This document shows positions 7,968 to 16,084 of a stretch of DNA of 58,198 nucleotides, in pieces (the first letter of the stretch is position 1; every line of letters begins with the position of its first letter). The translations under genes and the position numbers were made by a program. Where the stretch lies: the NCBI GenBank assembly GCA_037381915.1, contig JARRQJ010000012.1, positions 1 through 58,198 on the forward strand, in the 5' to 3' direction. The notes beneath the pieces were generated by a model. The model did not search any database. It was given only the letters and a program-made list of their open reading frames with translations, and was not told the DNA's origin. This DNA is from JARRQJ01 sp037381915. GTDB taxonomy: Bacteria; Pseudomonadota; Gammaproteobacteria; DRLM01.

Positions 7968-8867
7968 ATGAAAAGAGTTGCCCTATGTTTCGCCGTACTG
8001 GTCGGTTCGGTACTGCTGCTCACCGCATGCTTAGGCCCAAAGACGCCGCAGGAAGTCACCCGGGCCTTCTGGGAAGCTGTACTAAGCAACGATGCCAGCG
8101 ACGCAGTCAAATATTCGACTCTGACCGAAGCCAGATACTACGACGGATTTTCAAAGGATTGGAGCGGTTTCAAGCCATCATGGGGTAAGGTAACGATTGA
8201 GGGCAATGAGGCCAGTGTCGTTTCAACATTTTCCAGCCCCGCCAACTCCAGCATCGAAGGCAGGAGATTTGTCACCTACCTTGTTCTACGCAGTGAAGGG
8301 TGGAAGGTCGATTACGATCGTACCAAGGTGTCAGTAAATGGTGGCGCGTTCGGCAGGGTGTATGACCACCTTGGCCAGCTGAGTGATGATCTATCGATGG
8401 GACTCCAGTCTTATGCGGACACTATCAGACTCGAGATGGATCGCATGAGCCGGGAGCTAGAACAGCTGTCCAACTCTCTCAGCCAGCAAGCGAAAAAGGG
8501 CATTGGGCACTTCGCAGAGGAGCTCCGTAACAGCATTGAGGAATTGAAAGAATCCATCAACCGTGCATTGAAAGAAGACGATAAGGATCTTTCAGATAAG
8601 GACAGGCGCATTCTACAGGAGGTGTCCGCCGACCTGGATCACGACGATGAAAGCCTGTCCGAACCAACCGTGCAGGCCATCAGCGATAGCAGCCGGAACG
8701 TCGGCAGAGCTCAACTTCGGCTCGAGTCCATCGAGAGCCCGTCAGCTGACAAATACAAGAAGGAATGGCGCGAATTGACTGAGAAAGTGGAAAAAACAAT
8801 GCGAAAAATCATGGACGAGCTGTCAACGTCGGCAAAGGGCCGCGAACCCGGTCCAAACCGCTCCTAG
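7968..8867 (+). CDS. Lipoprotein with DUF4878-like domain and coiled-coil C-terminus
   Basis: The protein has 299 residues. The start at 7968 gives a signal directly before the lipobox LTAC. Residues 25-115 resemble the small NTF2-like fold of DUF4878 lipoproteins (TPQEVTRAFWEAVLSND near the start; GRRFVTYLVLRSEGWKVDYD as the last strands). From residue 125 to the end the sequence is highly charged and helical, with heptad-like leucines (LEQLSNSLSQQ, LRNSIEELKESINRAL), suggesting a long coiled coil. It probably sits in the periplasm attached to a membrane. The function of the fusion is unknown. It is monocistronic and followed by a long gene-free gap. Confidence 0.78.
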   Translation: MKRVALCFAVLVGSVLLLTACLGPKTPQEVTRAFWEAVLSNDASDAVKYSTLTEARYYDGFSKDWSGFKPSWGKVTIEGNEASVVSTFSSPANSSIEGRRFVTYLVLRSEGWKVDYDRTKVSVNGGAFGRVYDHLGQLSDDLSMGLQSYADTIRLEMDRMSRELEQLSNSLSQQAKKGIGHFAEELRNSIEELKESINRALKEDDKDLSDKDRRILQEVSADLDHDDESLSEPTVQAISDSSRNVGRAQLRLESIESPSADKYKKEWRELTEKVEKTMRKIMDELSTSAKGREPGPNRS

Positions 8868-9478
8868 ATATGCCAATCGCCTATTCCCCTTTCGCCGCCA
8901 AAAGCAAGACTGAGGGATATTAATGACAGGACACACCAATCCGCTCAGTAAGGAGAAGCACCTGTTAACTCCTATTGATCTAAAGTCACTTTTGCGCGAG
9001 TTGGCCGAGGTTATGATTTAGCCCGCAACGGCGAAACCAGACCTGCGTGCGTGAGCAGTGTACGCCTTTATGTTTGATCCTACGATGGCGCCGTTGTCGG
9101 ATACATTGTCGCCCATATCCCGCAAACACCGTGCCCGCGCGAATTGTCCATCCCGCCTATCTGTACCGGTAGATCGCTGTGTAGGTAACAACGTGCGCTA
9201 ACACAACTCTGCCCTAAAGCGATAGTGCAGTCGACCGCTATCGGGGCATCTTGCTCGCGCAGCCCGCAATGCTCCGCCTGCCGAATACAATCCCACCAAA
9301 ATGTGACGTGCCACACATTTCACAAGTGGATAACTCGCTTCAGGCGTCCGGCGAATTGACGAAATGGCTAAAGCGACTTTTCCCACCCGCCGATAACAAT
9401 ACATCACTTTGCATAGCTGAGCAGAGAAGCTCAAAGTAAGTTGGGCAGATAAATTCAGTCAATCGAGGAGCATTCTTT
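8868..9478. other. Gene-poor intergenic region
   Basis: About 600 bp without a gene that I recognise. A 32-codon frame at 8923-9021 and minus-strand frames of up to 78 codons show no family signal. GAGGAG at 9464-9469 is the ribosome binding site of the following gene. Confidence 0.45.
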
Positions 9479-9827
9479 ATGATACGAATTCTATTAGCCG
9501 CGGCGCTGACCGTTGCTGCTGCACCTTTATTCGCAGCGGACGTAGGCGTTTCAATCAGCATAGGCGAACCTGGTTTCTACGGTCGGATCGACATTGGCGA
9601 TGCTCCCAAGCCGGATGTCATATATGCCGAGCCGCTCGTTGTCTACAAGCGCCCGTCCCGCGTGCATGTCGAGCCGCTTTATTTGCGGGTGCCGCCCGGA
9701 TATGAAAAGCATTGGCGTCACATGGTACGAGAGGACTTATGCCTCCCGCCATCACGAACACGATAGCCATCGGCATGGACGGCGACATGAGCACGGCGAA
9801 GGTCACGGACGGCATCATCGCGAATAA
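9479..9827 (+). pseudogene. Secreted protein gene with probable frameshift
   Basis: A good ribosome binding site (GAGGAG, 9 nt before ATG) and a signal peptide (AAAPLFA) start a protein with ADVGVSISIGEPGFYGRIDIGD and YLRVPPGYEKHWRH. Relatives known to me continue through a Cys-containing segment into WYxxxYxPxYRxHH and a His-rich tail. Here the original frame ends at 9766 with an unrelated RED-LCLPPSRTR tail, while the +1 frame from about 9720 reads WYERTYASRHHEHDSHRHG and ends at 9827. The gene has therefore lost a short segment and shifted frame. A 95-residue truncated product could still be made and exported. Function is unknown. Confidence 0.65.
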
Positions 9828-9965
9828 GACCTTCGCCATAACCGTGAACGGCTGCCGTCCGATAGCCTTCTGCCAGTTGAGAATGCGTTGGTGACGGTCG
9901 ACGCGCTCCGTCAGGGGCGGCTGTTCGCCTCTTAGATTTGAGTTATACCTTGAGGAAGATATTCG

Positions 9966-10445
9966 ATGGCTGAACATACAAATGCTAACGCTACCTGGAC
10001 TTGGGGAATTCGTTACGTGGCGACGATCGTCGTAGTACTGGTGCTCGCCGCGCTGCTAGGCAGTATGGACTTGTTTTCAAAGACCACTATCGCCAAAAAG
10101 GCGCTTAGTGCAACCAAACTCGTGCACTTTATTGGCTATGGAGCCGCATTGGCAACATTCTGGATGTTCGGCCAGCACCTTAGCGCGGCGTGTCGCCAGT
10201 ACGGCGGCCGCTGGGCGTTCCTTCAACATCTGATTCTGCCGGCAGTCACACTGATCGTAATTTCCGCCAGCTATTATGTGGTTCTACCCGTGGTGCATCC
10301 CTTCATGAACCATGCATTACGCGATGTCTACAAGTGGGTATTTATCCTGGCGATGCTTGCGTGCTCGATTTGGCTGGTGGCGGCCGTTCTCGGGCAATCC
10401 AATTCGCTTACAGAAGCCCTTGTCGATGGTCACCGAAAAACGTGA
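9966..10445 (+). CDS. Small integral membrane protein, about four transmembrane helices
   Basis: The protein has 159 residues. Hydrophobic segments lie near residues 18-35, 50-70, 85-108 and 123-143, so most of it is membrane. GAGGAAG precedes the ATG by 8 nt. No charged active-site pattern or known family signature is visible. The stop codon directly abuts a family A repeat, which may act as its terminator. I can say only that it is a probable real inner-membrane protein. Confidence 0.7.
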   Translation: MAEHTNANATWTWGIRYVATIVVVLVLAALLGSMDLFSKTTIAKKALSATKLVHFIGYGAALATFWMFGQHLSAACRQYGGRWAFLQHLILPAVTLIVISASYYVVLPVVHPFMNHALRDVYKWVFILAMLACSIWLVAAVLGQSNSLTEALVDGHRKT

Positions 10446-10535
10446 CCAAAGGGGTCAGACTCGATTGAACAGTTGGACGGGCGCGCAGGGATCGAAGCTT
10501 GATCCCTCCGCCCCTTTCTTGCCTGCAGCGTCCAA
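10446..10535 (+). repeat. Family A repeat with hairpin
   Basis: Core AAAGGGGTCAGACTCGATTGAA at 10448-10469 touches the stop codon of the preceding gene. It is followed by the inverted repeat GGGATCGAAGCTTGATCCC (10488-10506) and a CCGCCCCTTT tail, so the copy could also act as a terminator. Confidence 0.8.
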
Positions 10536-10621
10536 AAAATAGCCTTAACAGGCAGCAGTGACTGCGGATAATAATTCGCATTTTCAGCTATCACCAAGCC
10601 CTCTATCCATCGCAGTTAGTT

Positions 10622-10745
10622 CGCTCGACGGCGCGACGCGGAACCTCCCGCCCATAGCGTGTGTCCCGGCGAGCTACCGCGACAATCAGAGCCTCAGCGG
10701 CGTCGGGCGAGACATAACCATGACGCTTGGGATGGCCAATGGAAC
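10622..10745 (-). pseudogene. Relic 1 of a glutamine amidotransferase gene (C-terminal part)
   Basis: The DNA at 10622-10745 aligns base by base, with many substitutions and small indels, to 25590-25715 in the intact amidotransferase gene (for example GCTCGACG...CGCGACG and ACCATGACGCTTG against GCCATGATGCTTG). It corresponds to the last 45 or so codons on the minus strand. Frames are broken, so it is non-functional. A family A repeat lies 150 bp to its left. The rest of the 10536-10991 gap shows nothing that I recognise. Confidence 0.68.
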
Positions 10746-10991
10746 GGACTTATTTGACGCTCTCGAAGCGCTTCTCCAGCGCACAATCCATTGGCTTTGG
10801 CTTCAGCACAGCGCGCATCGCACTGACCCGGGGCGAGACACCGCACCGCGCTCACGCCTGGGTGTATAGTAGCCGAACGCAGTGCTCTTGACCAGCTCAC
10901 TATCGAGGAGTATCTGCCATCAGAAATCGATCGCTGTTCGTAAGAATAGCCAAGCTAGGGCATGCTTCATTGCAGCCCCTTTGTCGCCTAA

Positions 10992-11381
10992 CTAGGTATC
11001 ACCTTCGACATCAAGGCAAAGCCATTTAATTGCGCTTTCCCGATCATTGAAGAATTCAATTCTCAGGCCCATGTTATATGCGGTGCTTATAAAGAATTCT
11101 GTGGTATCGTCTGTTTGATATCCTGGAAAAACGAATGCTACTCGCAACTCACGTGATGCTTTGGCCGCTTGCAACGCGGATTTGAAAGAATCCACCTGCG
11201 TCATGTTACGTCTTGGCGGCGTCGAAGACTCCGCCAGCACGCGGTAACAATTGTATTCCTTGTGCGCCTCTCCAATGGCTTCCCAGAACAGTTTCCTGCT
11301 TTCCGGTGTAACCTCATAATCGGCAGGAAGCTGTATTCTGATGTAGTCGCCAGGAAAGTCCAATATGAAACTGGTGCTCAT
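10992..11381 (-). CDS. Small STAS/SEC14-like protein of unknown function
   Basis: The protein has 129 residues. The start at 11381 is supported by GAGGGAAAG about 8 nt upstream; a longer frame adds only five residues. The sequence alternates strands and helices: DYIRIQLPADYEVTPES at the start, then NCYRVLAES, a helix DSFKSALQAAKASRE, the strand LRVAFVFPGY, and the C-terminal GLRIEFFNDRESAIKWL. This order resembles small single-domain STAS-like proteins found next to regulators in Proteobacteria, but the resemblance is by pattern only. It is probably cytoplasmic and is monocistronic. Confidence 0.7.
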   Translation of the reverse strand: MSTSFILDFPGDYIRIQLPADYEVTPESRKLFWEAIGEAHKEYNCYRVLAESSTPPRRNMTQVDSFKSALQAAKASRELRVAFVFPGYQTDDTTEFFISTAYNMGLRIEFFNDRESAIKWLCLDVEGDT

Positions 11382-11635
11382 TGTGCTTTCCCTCACTCAA
11401 CCTACTTTTGGCGGCTGAACCGGAATATATGCATAATTATATGCAAAGGCGCAAGGTCATGTAAAACGCACCGGAGTTATGCTATGAACCAGGCGCGAGC
11501 GCCATATCATTTTAGTTAATTCAGTTCATGGCTCATTTAGTGGCGCAAGCCGGATGTACTGGTTCCGATTGGATCTGTCCGGCTTCACGTTAATATCAGA
11601 CAGTGACTTTTTGGTCGCTATCTCTGAACGAAGCG

Positions 11636-12250
11636 TTAGTCTGGACAAGGCAACGGTGCTATTACATTGCTCGGACTCATCTGGAAGTCATGTGATTCGA
11701 TAATGGCTACCATGTTGTTGATGCGCAGCTGCGCCAAGACGGGCGGACATTCCGCTCTGGTAATTATCACGATACGACCGCCTTTTGGCAGCCCAGAGCA
11801 CGCTACCTTTATCACATCGTGGAGCCTTGCATCCTGCGCTATCTCTTGATAGTCATCAAACACGATGAGAAATGGGACTTCCAAGTGGCTGTAAACTTGC
11901 TCAAAGTATCTTTTGGAAAACTCGGCTATATTCTCGGAGGCCTTGGGAGTCAAATCCGGCAGCTTAAGATTGGCAACCGGCTTTACCTCGCGCAAGGCCC
12001 GTTCAAGGTGGTGAAAGAAGGTGGCCGGATCATCATCATCCTTATCCACGTGGTACCAGATGCTTGGCAGATGTCGACCGTCGAGGTACGTCGCCACCAA
12101 CGTCGATTTGCCTATTCCCGGCGGACCACTGATCACTATGAGCGGTCTGGACTGCAACTCGTCAAGCAGATCGTGCAGTTCCGTGCAGTAATAGCCGGGC
12201 GCCGAAGGAGGCTGGCTAGTCTTGGGTTTTGAGGATATTTTGTCATTCAT
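11636..12250 (-). pseudogene. Truncated STAND ATPase, N-terminal part of a MalT/LAL-type LuxR regulator
   Basis: The 204 residues contain a P-loop (SGPPGIGKSTLVA, near 41-53), the GxWYxVDxxDxDPATFFHHL motif in the form IWYHVDKDDDD followed by PATFF, a Walker B strand (FLIVFDDY, near 128) and RIVIITRAECPP with ARLR-like spacing. This is the nucleotide-binding module of large MalT-like activators of about 900 residues. It stops after ESHDFQMSP with a short unrelated tail. The winged helix, TPR/BTAD-like sensor and LuxR DNA-binding parts are absent, so it is probably a remnant. It could alternatively be a free-standing ATPase, since the frame is clean up to the break. Confidence 0.68.
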
Positions 12251-12630
12251 TTCTTAAATCTTTTGCAAGGTAAAGTACTTATGTTGGTTACACCAGCACG
12301 GTTTCCCATATGCACTTTGAATATAGCCGGTTTCGGATTAGATGAACCATCATCACCCGCCCCAGCAGACAAGGCATGCCGGCTGATTGCTGTACGCCCG
12401 CCGCCCGTGAGGCTTCCTTCCAATATATAAATTTTAGACCTTAAGACGTCATAAATCGCTTACAAGACCTGAACAATCATAAAATAACTATAGTGCATTC
12501 AAAATACAGGTTAATTTGCGCCCCAGCAGCTATTCCCGGGTATCACTCTGTCAACGGTTTTCAAAAAAGGGGATAGATCCATTTACCGCAAGGATTATAT
12601 GCGATATGCCACCCGCCAGCGTCTGCTGGG

Positions 12631-12680
12631 TATATGGGCTCCTCCCGCTTAGCGAGTGGCCAGTTTCAGACATCAGACGC
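12631..12680 (+). repeat. Family B repeat, copy 1
   Basis: This 50-bp segment matches 15121-15170 at 44 of 50 positions without gaps; the last 17 bases, GTTTCAGACATCAGACG plus C, are identical. Both copies precede a family A core, here 11 bp to the right and degenerate (AGATCAGACTCGATTGG). Confidence 0.8.
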
Positions 12681-12783
12681 TTAGAACCGGAAAGATCAGA
12701 CTCGATTGGCATCGGTCACAGGAAACGCTAACACCCAAGGGTGCAGATTTATTTGGCACAACGAATAAGGAAATTACACTATC

Positions 12784-12866
12784 ACGCGTATAGCGCTTGA
12801 CGAAGCGCCGTAGGCGCTCCTGCCCGTAGGGCGTATCCTGGCTGATGGCTGGGCGATCAATAACCG
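12784..12866 (-). pseudogene. Relic 2 of a glutamine amidotransferase gene (C-terminal end)
   Basis: The minus strand reads ISQDTPYGQERLRRFVKRYT, close to the C-terminal TRQDTPYGREILRRFVERYT of the intact amidotransferase at 25574-26317. Only about 25 codons remain. No upstream amidotransferase sequence continues, so it is a fragment. Confidence 0.8.
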
Positions 12867-13184
12867 TGACGCCTGTAGAGCCGGATGCGTACGGCAATCC
12901 CTTCACCATAATAAAAGGATCTGCTCCACAATGATCCCCGACTCTGGCGCGTACAGTTGCGTAATTACTCCCCGATCCAAGGGGGAGACGCGGCAGCGTC
13001 TACGTGAGCCTGGGTGTGTACGCTAATGCATTTTCGCTCTGCACACCGACCATAGAAGCGGTTACATTCACTTGGAGTGGATGACGTCGTCTTTGGTCTG
13101 ATCAAATCTGCGATGGGTATGCGATCCCGCGTCCCACTGTATGAGTCAGGCATCAGAATTACGCAGGGCCATAAGCTAACAAAC

Positions 13185-13204
13185 TATAACACCATGGTGT
13201 TATA
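13185..13204. promoter_or_regulatory. Perfect 20-bp palindrome, candidate operator
   Basis: TATAACACCATGGTGTTATA is a complete inverted repeat of 10-bp arms without a spacer. It lies 54 bp before the ATG of the DUF6455 gene, and its right end contains TATACT, a plausible -10 box. A dimeric repressor bound here would cover the promoter. The regulator is not identified. Confidence 0.6.
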
Positions 13205-13257
13205 CTTTAATGATTGGACTGGTTGGAAACAAACGATAGAGACTAAAGGATACCGTA

Positions 13258-13617
13258 ATGCTCGGGCTTTGGCTTCTGCTGACTATTCTTGCTTGTGGTC
13301 TTGCTGTTCAAGCCACATGGTTGGTATTGGCAGCAAGGAAACGAGCGCACTCCCATGATGTTCTACTAAACCGCATAATGCATGTGCGTCTTTGCAAGAT
13401 GCTCCAATTCCTTGGCGCAAACCAAGACGAGTATCTCCGCACCATCCCAGCCGCGGTTATCAACAGGGAAATTTCCCGCTGCTCTCGCTGTAAAACACAA
13501 GATATTTGCGACAGCAGCCTGCGTGATGGCAAGCAAATAGCCAATATGACGTTTTGCCCAAACTACAAATCTCTTATAAAGCACAGCACGGCCATCAACC
13601 GGTCCAGAATAGACTAA
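13258..13617 (+). CDS. Membrane-anchored DUF6455 protein with cysteine cluster
   Basis: The protein has 119 residues. One N-terminal transmembrane helix (residues 3-26) is followed by a DUF6455-type domain: MLQFLGANQDEYLRTIP, then C-x2-C-x4-C (CSRCKTQDIC) and FCPN near residue 98. The four cysteines probably bind a metal or a cluster; the domain's role is unknown. AAAGGA lies 8 nt before the ATG. The perfect palindrome at 13185-13204 lies in its promoter region, so expression is probably controlled by a repressor. No neighbour is co-transcribed. Confidence 0.82.
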   Translation: MLGLWLLLTILACGLAVQATWLVLAARKRAHSHDVLLNRIMHVRLCKMLQFLGANQDEYLRTIPAAVINREISRCSRCKTQDICDSSLRDGKQIANMTFCPNYKSLIKHSTAINRSRID

Positions 13618-14636
13618 TCCCGGAATAAAAGGGGTCGGCGACAAATGATTATTATTCCAACTTGTCAGCCATAACCAAGGCGGAAGAGTACCACCGCTTT
13701 ATAAGGTTCGCTTCCGCCTAGCTACGGCCATCCTAACACTGTAGATCTGAACCTATCCGGCATCCTCGACAGTGCTCCCAACCGGGGCTAGGTCCTGCCC
13801 TGACTTGCGCGGCCTGGCGGATCAGGCCTGTTCCGGGCTCCCGAGGCGGACACCCGAGCCTGGATGGAATTCGAGGCGGGAGATCTCCACATACCCATCT
13901 GCAAATCAGAAGGGTCAGACTCAGTTGAAATCGATCATAGAAAACGCCAGGACCCAATGGGACCGTTTTATTGAGGGGGAGGTCAGAGAAATCAAATTTT
14001 AATCCCTCTGAGCCTATTTATCCATGTGACCGTGGGTGCCCCGTGAGCCAACAGAAATTTTCATCACGTGGAATTCAAGCAATCCCACAGCGTAACTACT
14101 TAGCAATATCGGGATTTAACAAATTATTCATAAAGTATTCAGGGTCAATTAATCTTGACTCGGTTAAATAAGCGCGATCAGGGAACGCAGGGCTGGTAAC
14201 CGACAGCCAATTAGCGGCTAAGACATATCAGGAGATCAGCTTATCCAAGGGGAAAATCTTGGAACACTTGCTCGCGTTAGTCGAATTGTGATGGACGACC
14301 CAAATTGCGTTTGCCGTTCATTTTTAGTGCAATGCCAAGAGATGCTCGGGTCGGCATGGTGGTACCCAGCTTGCACGCTACCCGAACGGGGTTTGCCTGC
14401 GCAGGACTTGTCCGCACAGGAATGGCGCGAGAATGCCGACGATTCCTCAAATGAACACTCAGTGAGGTTTCGCACATTTTTAGGCTATTTTGATATTTAT
14501 CCACGTCTATAGTTCGCATGGAAATTGCATCCTACCATTGTGTTTTGCATTTACGGACGCACGAGCAAATAGCATCATCACATGCTGTCTTTGCTGTTGG
14601 TTTCTCAATATGGAAATTTTATCGAAAGGACTACGT
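13618..14636. other. Long gene-free region containing one family A repeat
   Basis: About 1 kb without a recognisable gene. Open frames of 65-80 codons occur on both strands but have no ribosome binding sites or family features. The only structured element is the family A copy listed separately. Confidence 0.5.
13910..14015 (+). repeat. Family A repeat with distal inverted repeat
   Basis: The core AAGGGTCAGACTCAGTTGAAATCGAT (two blocks, 13910-13935) carries a two-base change from the consensus. About 40 bp further right GAGGGGGAGGTCAGAG and AATCCCTCTGAGCC pair imperfectly. The same layout, core then purine-rich arm then pyrimidine-rich arm, is seen at 6885 and 17101. Confidence 0.7.
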
Positions 14637-14876
14637 ATGGTTTCAATCAAGGCACAACATCATCACATTGCACAGGACACTACGGTGAATCGAGTGAATC
14701 AGGCGTTCGAGAGACTCCAAAACGCCTGGGAAGCTGTTCGCGCTCAGCGCTCGGCAGATGGGACAACACAATTCGATGAGGCTGCCCTAAATGAGCTGGA
14801 TGCAGCCGAGGAAGAATGGCTCACTGCCCGCGCTGCGGCTTCTGTCCGTAGCGCTGCGGCTTCTGTCCGTAGTTGA
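14637..14876 (+). CDS. Small helical protein with duplicated C-terminus
   Basis: The protein has 79 residues. AAAGGA lies 9 nt before the ATG at 14637, which is preferred over upstream in-frame starts. The sequence is strongly helical (VNRVNQAFERLQNAWEAVR, LNELDAAEEEW) and lacks Cys and membrane segments. The last residues repeat AASVRS twice, because 21 bp at 14831-14851 are duplicated at 14852-14872. No known family. A hairpin GGGTGCG/CGCACCC lies 3 bp after the stop. It may be a small cytoplasmic helical-bundle protein. Confidence 0.62.
   Translation: MVSIKAQHHHIAQDTTVNRVNQAFERLQNAWEAVRAQRSADGTTQFDEAALNELDAAEEEWLTARAAASVRSAAASVRS
14831..14872 (+). repeat. 21-bp in-frame tandem duplication
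   Basis: Two identical copies of CGCTGCGGCTTCTGTCCGTA plus G lie in frame at the 3' end of the small helical gene, adding seven residues. The identity points to a recent slippage event. Confidence 0.9.
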
Positions 14877-14879
14877 CGC

Positions 14880-14904
14880 GGGTGCGTTACAGCTGACCGC
14901 ACCC
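14880..14904 (+). terminator. Hairpin after small gene, possible terminator
   Basis: Seven-bp stem GGGTGCG/CGCACCC with an 11-nt loop. No T tract follows, so termination efficiency is uncertain. Confidence 0.4.
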
Positions 14905-15120
14905 TAGGGATTTAACAGATATATCTACAGTCGCAGGAACTCACTAGCCTGCGATTTGCCCGGCTTTCTCTCACTCTATTTGCCCAACAATCCTTCCGCA
15001 TCCCGCCAGGTTGAAGTCTTGCAGCGCGCTACTGCAGATGCAGGGTCGTCGCAGCAAGATACGTCCGGATCGACCTCGATCTGTTCAATAAGCCACTAAT
15101 GGTATAATAGGCCCACTCTG
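14905..15120. other. Non-coding gap
   Basis: Nothing recognisable precedes the family B repeat at 15121; short frames on the minus strand are without features. Confidence 0.4.
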
Positions 15121-15170
15121 TATATGGACTCCCCTCGATTAGCGAGTGCCCCGTTTCAGACATCAGACGC
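15121..15170 (+). repeat. Family B repeat, copy 2
   Basis: Gap-free match to 12631-12680 (44 of 50 identical). A good family A core follows 42 bp to the right, so families A and B may be parts of one larger composite element. Confidence 0.8.
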
Positions 15171-15211
15171 GCACATATATTTATATTCCTACTTTTTAGC
15201 GGGAAAGTATC

Positions 15212-15237
15212 AAAAGGGTCAGACTCGATTGAAATCG
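15212..15237 (+). repeat. Family A repeat core
   Basis: AAAAGGGTCAGACTCGATTG followed by AAATCG. It lies 50 bp downstream of the dienelactone hydrolase gene, which is on the opposite strand. The following GACCGTGAGGGTC (15255-15267) is a short inverted repeat. Confidence 0.85.
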
Positions 15238-15284
15238 ACAATTTACGTAATAGGAGACCGTGAGGGTCCGGACTTCCGACAACC

Positions 15285-16007
15285 TTAGGCCTTGCCGAGC
15301 TGGACCGCAAGAAAACCGAGAGTACGTGACCACGATAGCTCGCTTGGCCCCGCACGAAAGCGTTCCGGAGCGCTGAAGTTCATGAAGGCATGACCGGCGC
15401 CCGGGTAGTTGTAGAACTCATGAAATTTACCGTAACGCTTCAGTTCGGCATCCAACACGCGCCTATCGGCGGGTGACGGATTGGCATCCTCCGCGCCGAA
15501 ATGAAATAAAATCGGGCAGCCGATTTCGGTGGTGCGCGCAAAGGGCGCCGGCGCGTCGTCGCCCCACGGCTGCATGATGTTGCCGCCGTAATACACCACC
15601 GCGGCTTTGAGACGGGGATTCGCCGCCGCCATCATGTAACTCACGCGCCCGCCCATGCAGAAACCGATGATGCCGAGGCGTGCCGCATCTACACCTGCCT
15701 GAACTCCGAGCCAGTCGATTGCCGCGTTTACATCTACAATGACCTCAGTGTCGCGCAGCTGTTTCATCATTTCGAGCGCCGGCCTTTGCTCTGTGAGGCG
15801 GTGATAGAGCTGCGGCGCGGCCGCGGCATACCCTGCATCGGCCAAGCGGTCGACCATCGCACGGGTGAACTCGTCCACCCCGGACGCATGCTGTATCACC
15901 ACCATGCCTGGAATGCTTCGTTGCGCATCCGGAAAGCGGGCATAGAACCCCATCCTTTCGATGCCGACCTGAGTATAGTGCGTGAACTCGCTCACAATAT
16001 CCTTCAT
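15285..16007 (-). CDS. Dienelactone hydrolase family protein
   Basis: The protein has 240 residues, an alpha/beta hydrolase of the dienelactone hydrolase (carboxymethylenebutenolidase-like) family. The catalytic triad is readable: nucleophile Cys in GFCMGGR, Asp in FGAEDANPS and His in GAGHAFMN. MVVIQHASGVDEFTR near residue 35 is the oxyanion-loop region. The ATG at 16007 fits the family length; a longer GTG frame at 16085 would overlap the upstream gene's stop. The protein should be cytoplasmic and cleave lactones or esters; the physiological substrate is unknown. It is the second gene of a two-gene unit with the quinone-oxidoreductase-like gene. Confidence 0.9.
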   Translation of the reverse strand: MKDIVSEFTHYTQVGIERMGFYARFPDAQRSIPGMVVIQHASGVDEFTRAMVDRLADAGYAAAAPQLYHRLTEQRPALEMMKQLRDTEVIVDVNAAIDWLGVQAGVDAARLGIIGFCMGGRVSYMMAAANPRLKAAVVYYGGNIMQPWGDDAPAPFARTTEIGCPILFHFGAEDANPSPADRRVLDAELKRYGKFHEFYNYPGAGHAFMNFSAPERFRAGPSELSWSRTLGFLAVQLGKA

Positions 16008-16084
16008 ACTTGACAAGCTTGCCGGCCGCGAAATCCGCAGCCGAGCGTCGCCGTATTGATTATGGGCCGTGGCGCGTGTGCACA

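Larger units (their letters stand above)
12251..13184. other. Long non-coding region made of repeat and gene relics
   Basis: No intact gene is present in about 930 bp. It holds a family B repeat, a degenerate family A core at 12691-12709, sequences related to the CAGATTTATT end motif (12742-12752 and, weaker, 12572-12588) and an amidotransferase relic. The right 300 bp show nothing recognisable up to the palindrome at 13185. Confidence 0.6.
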
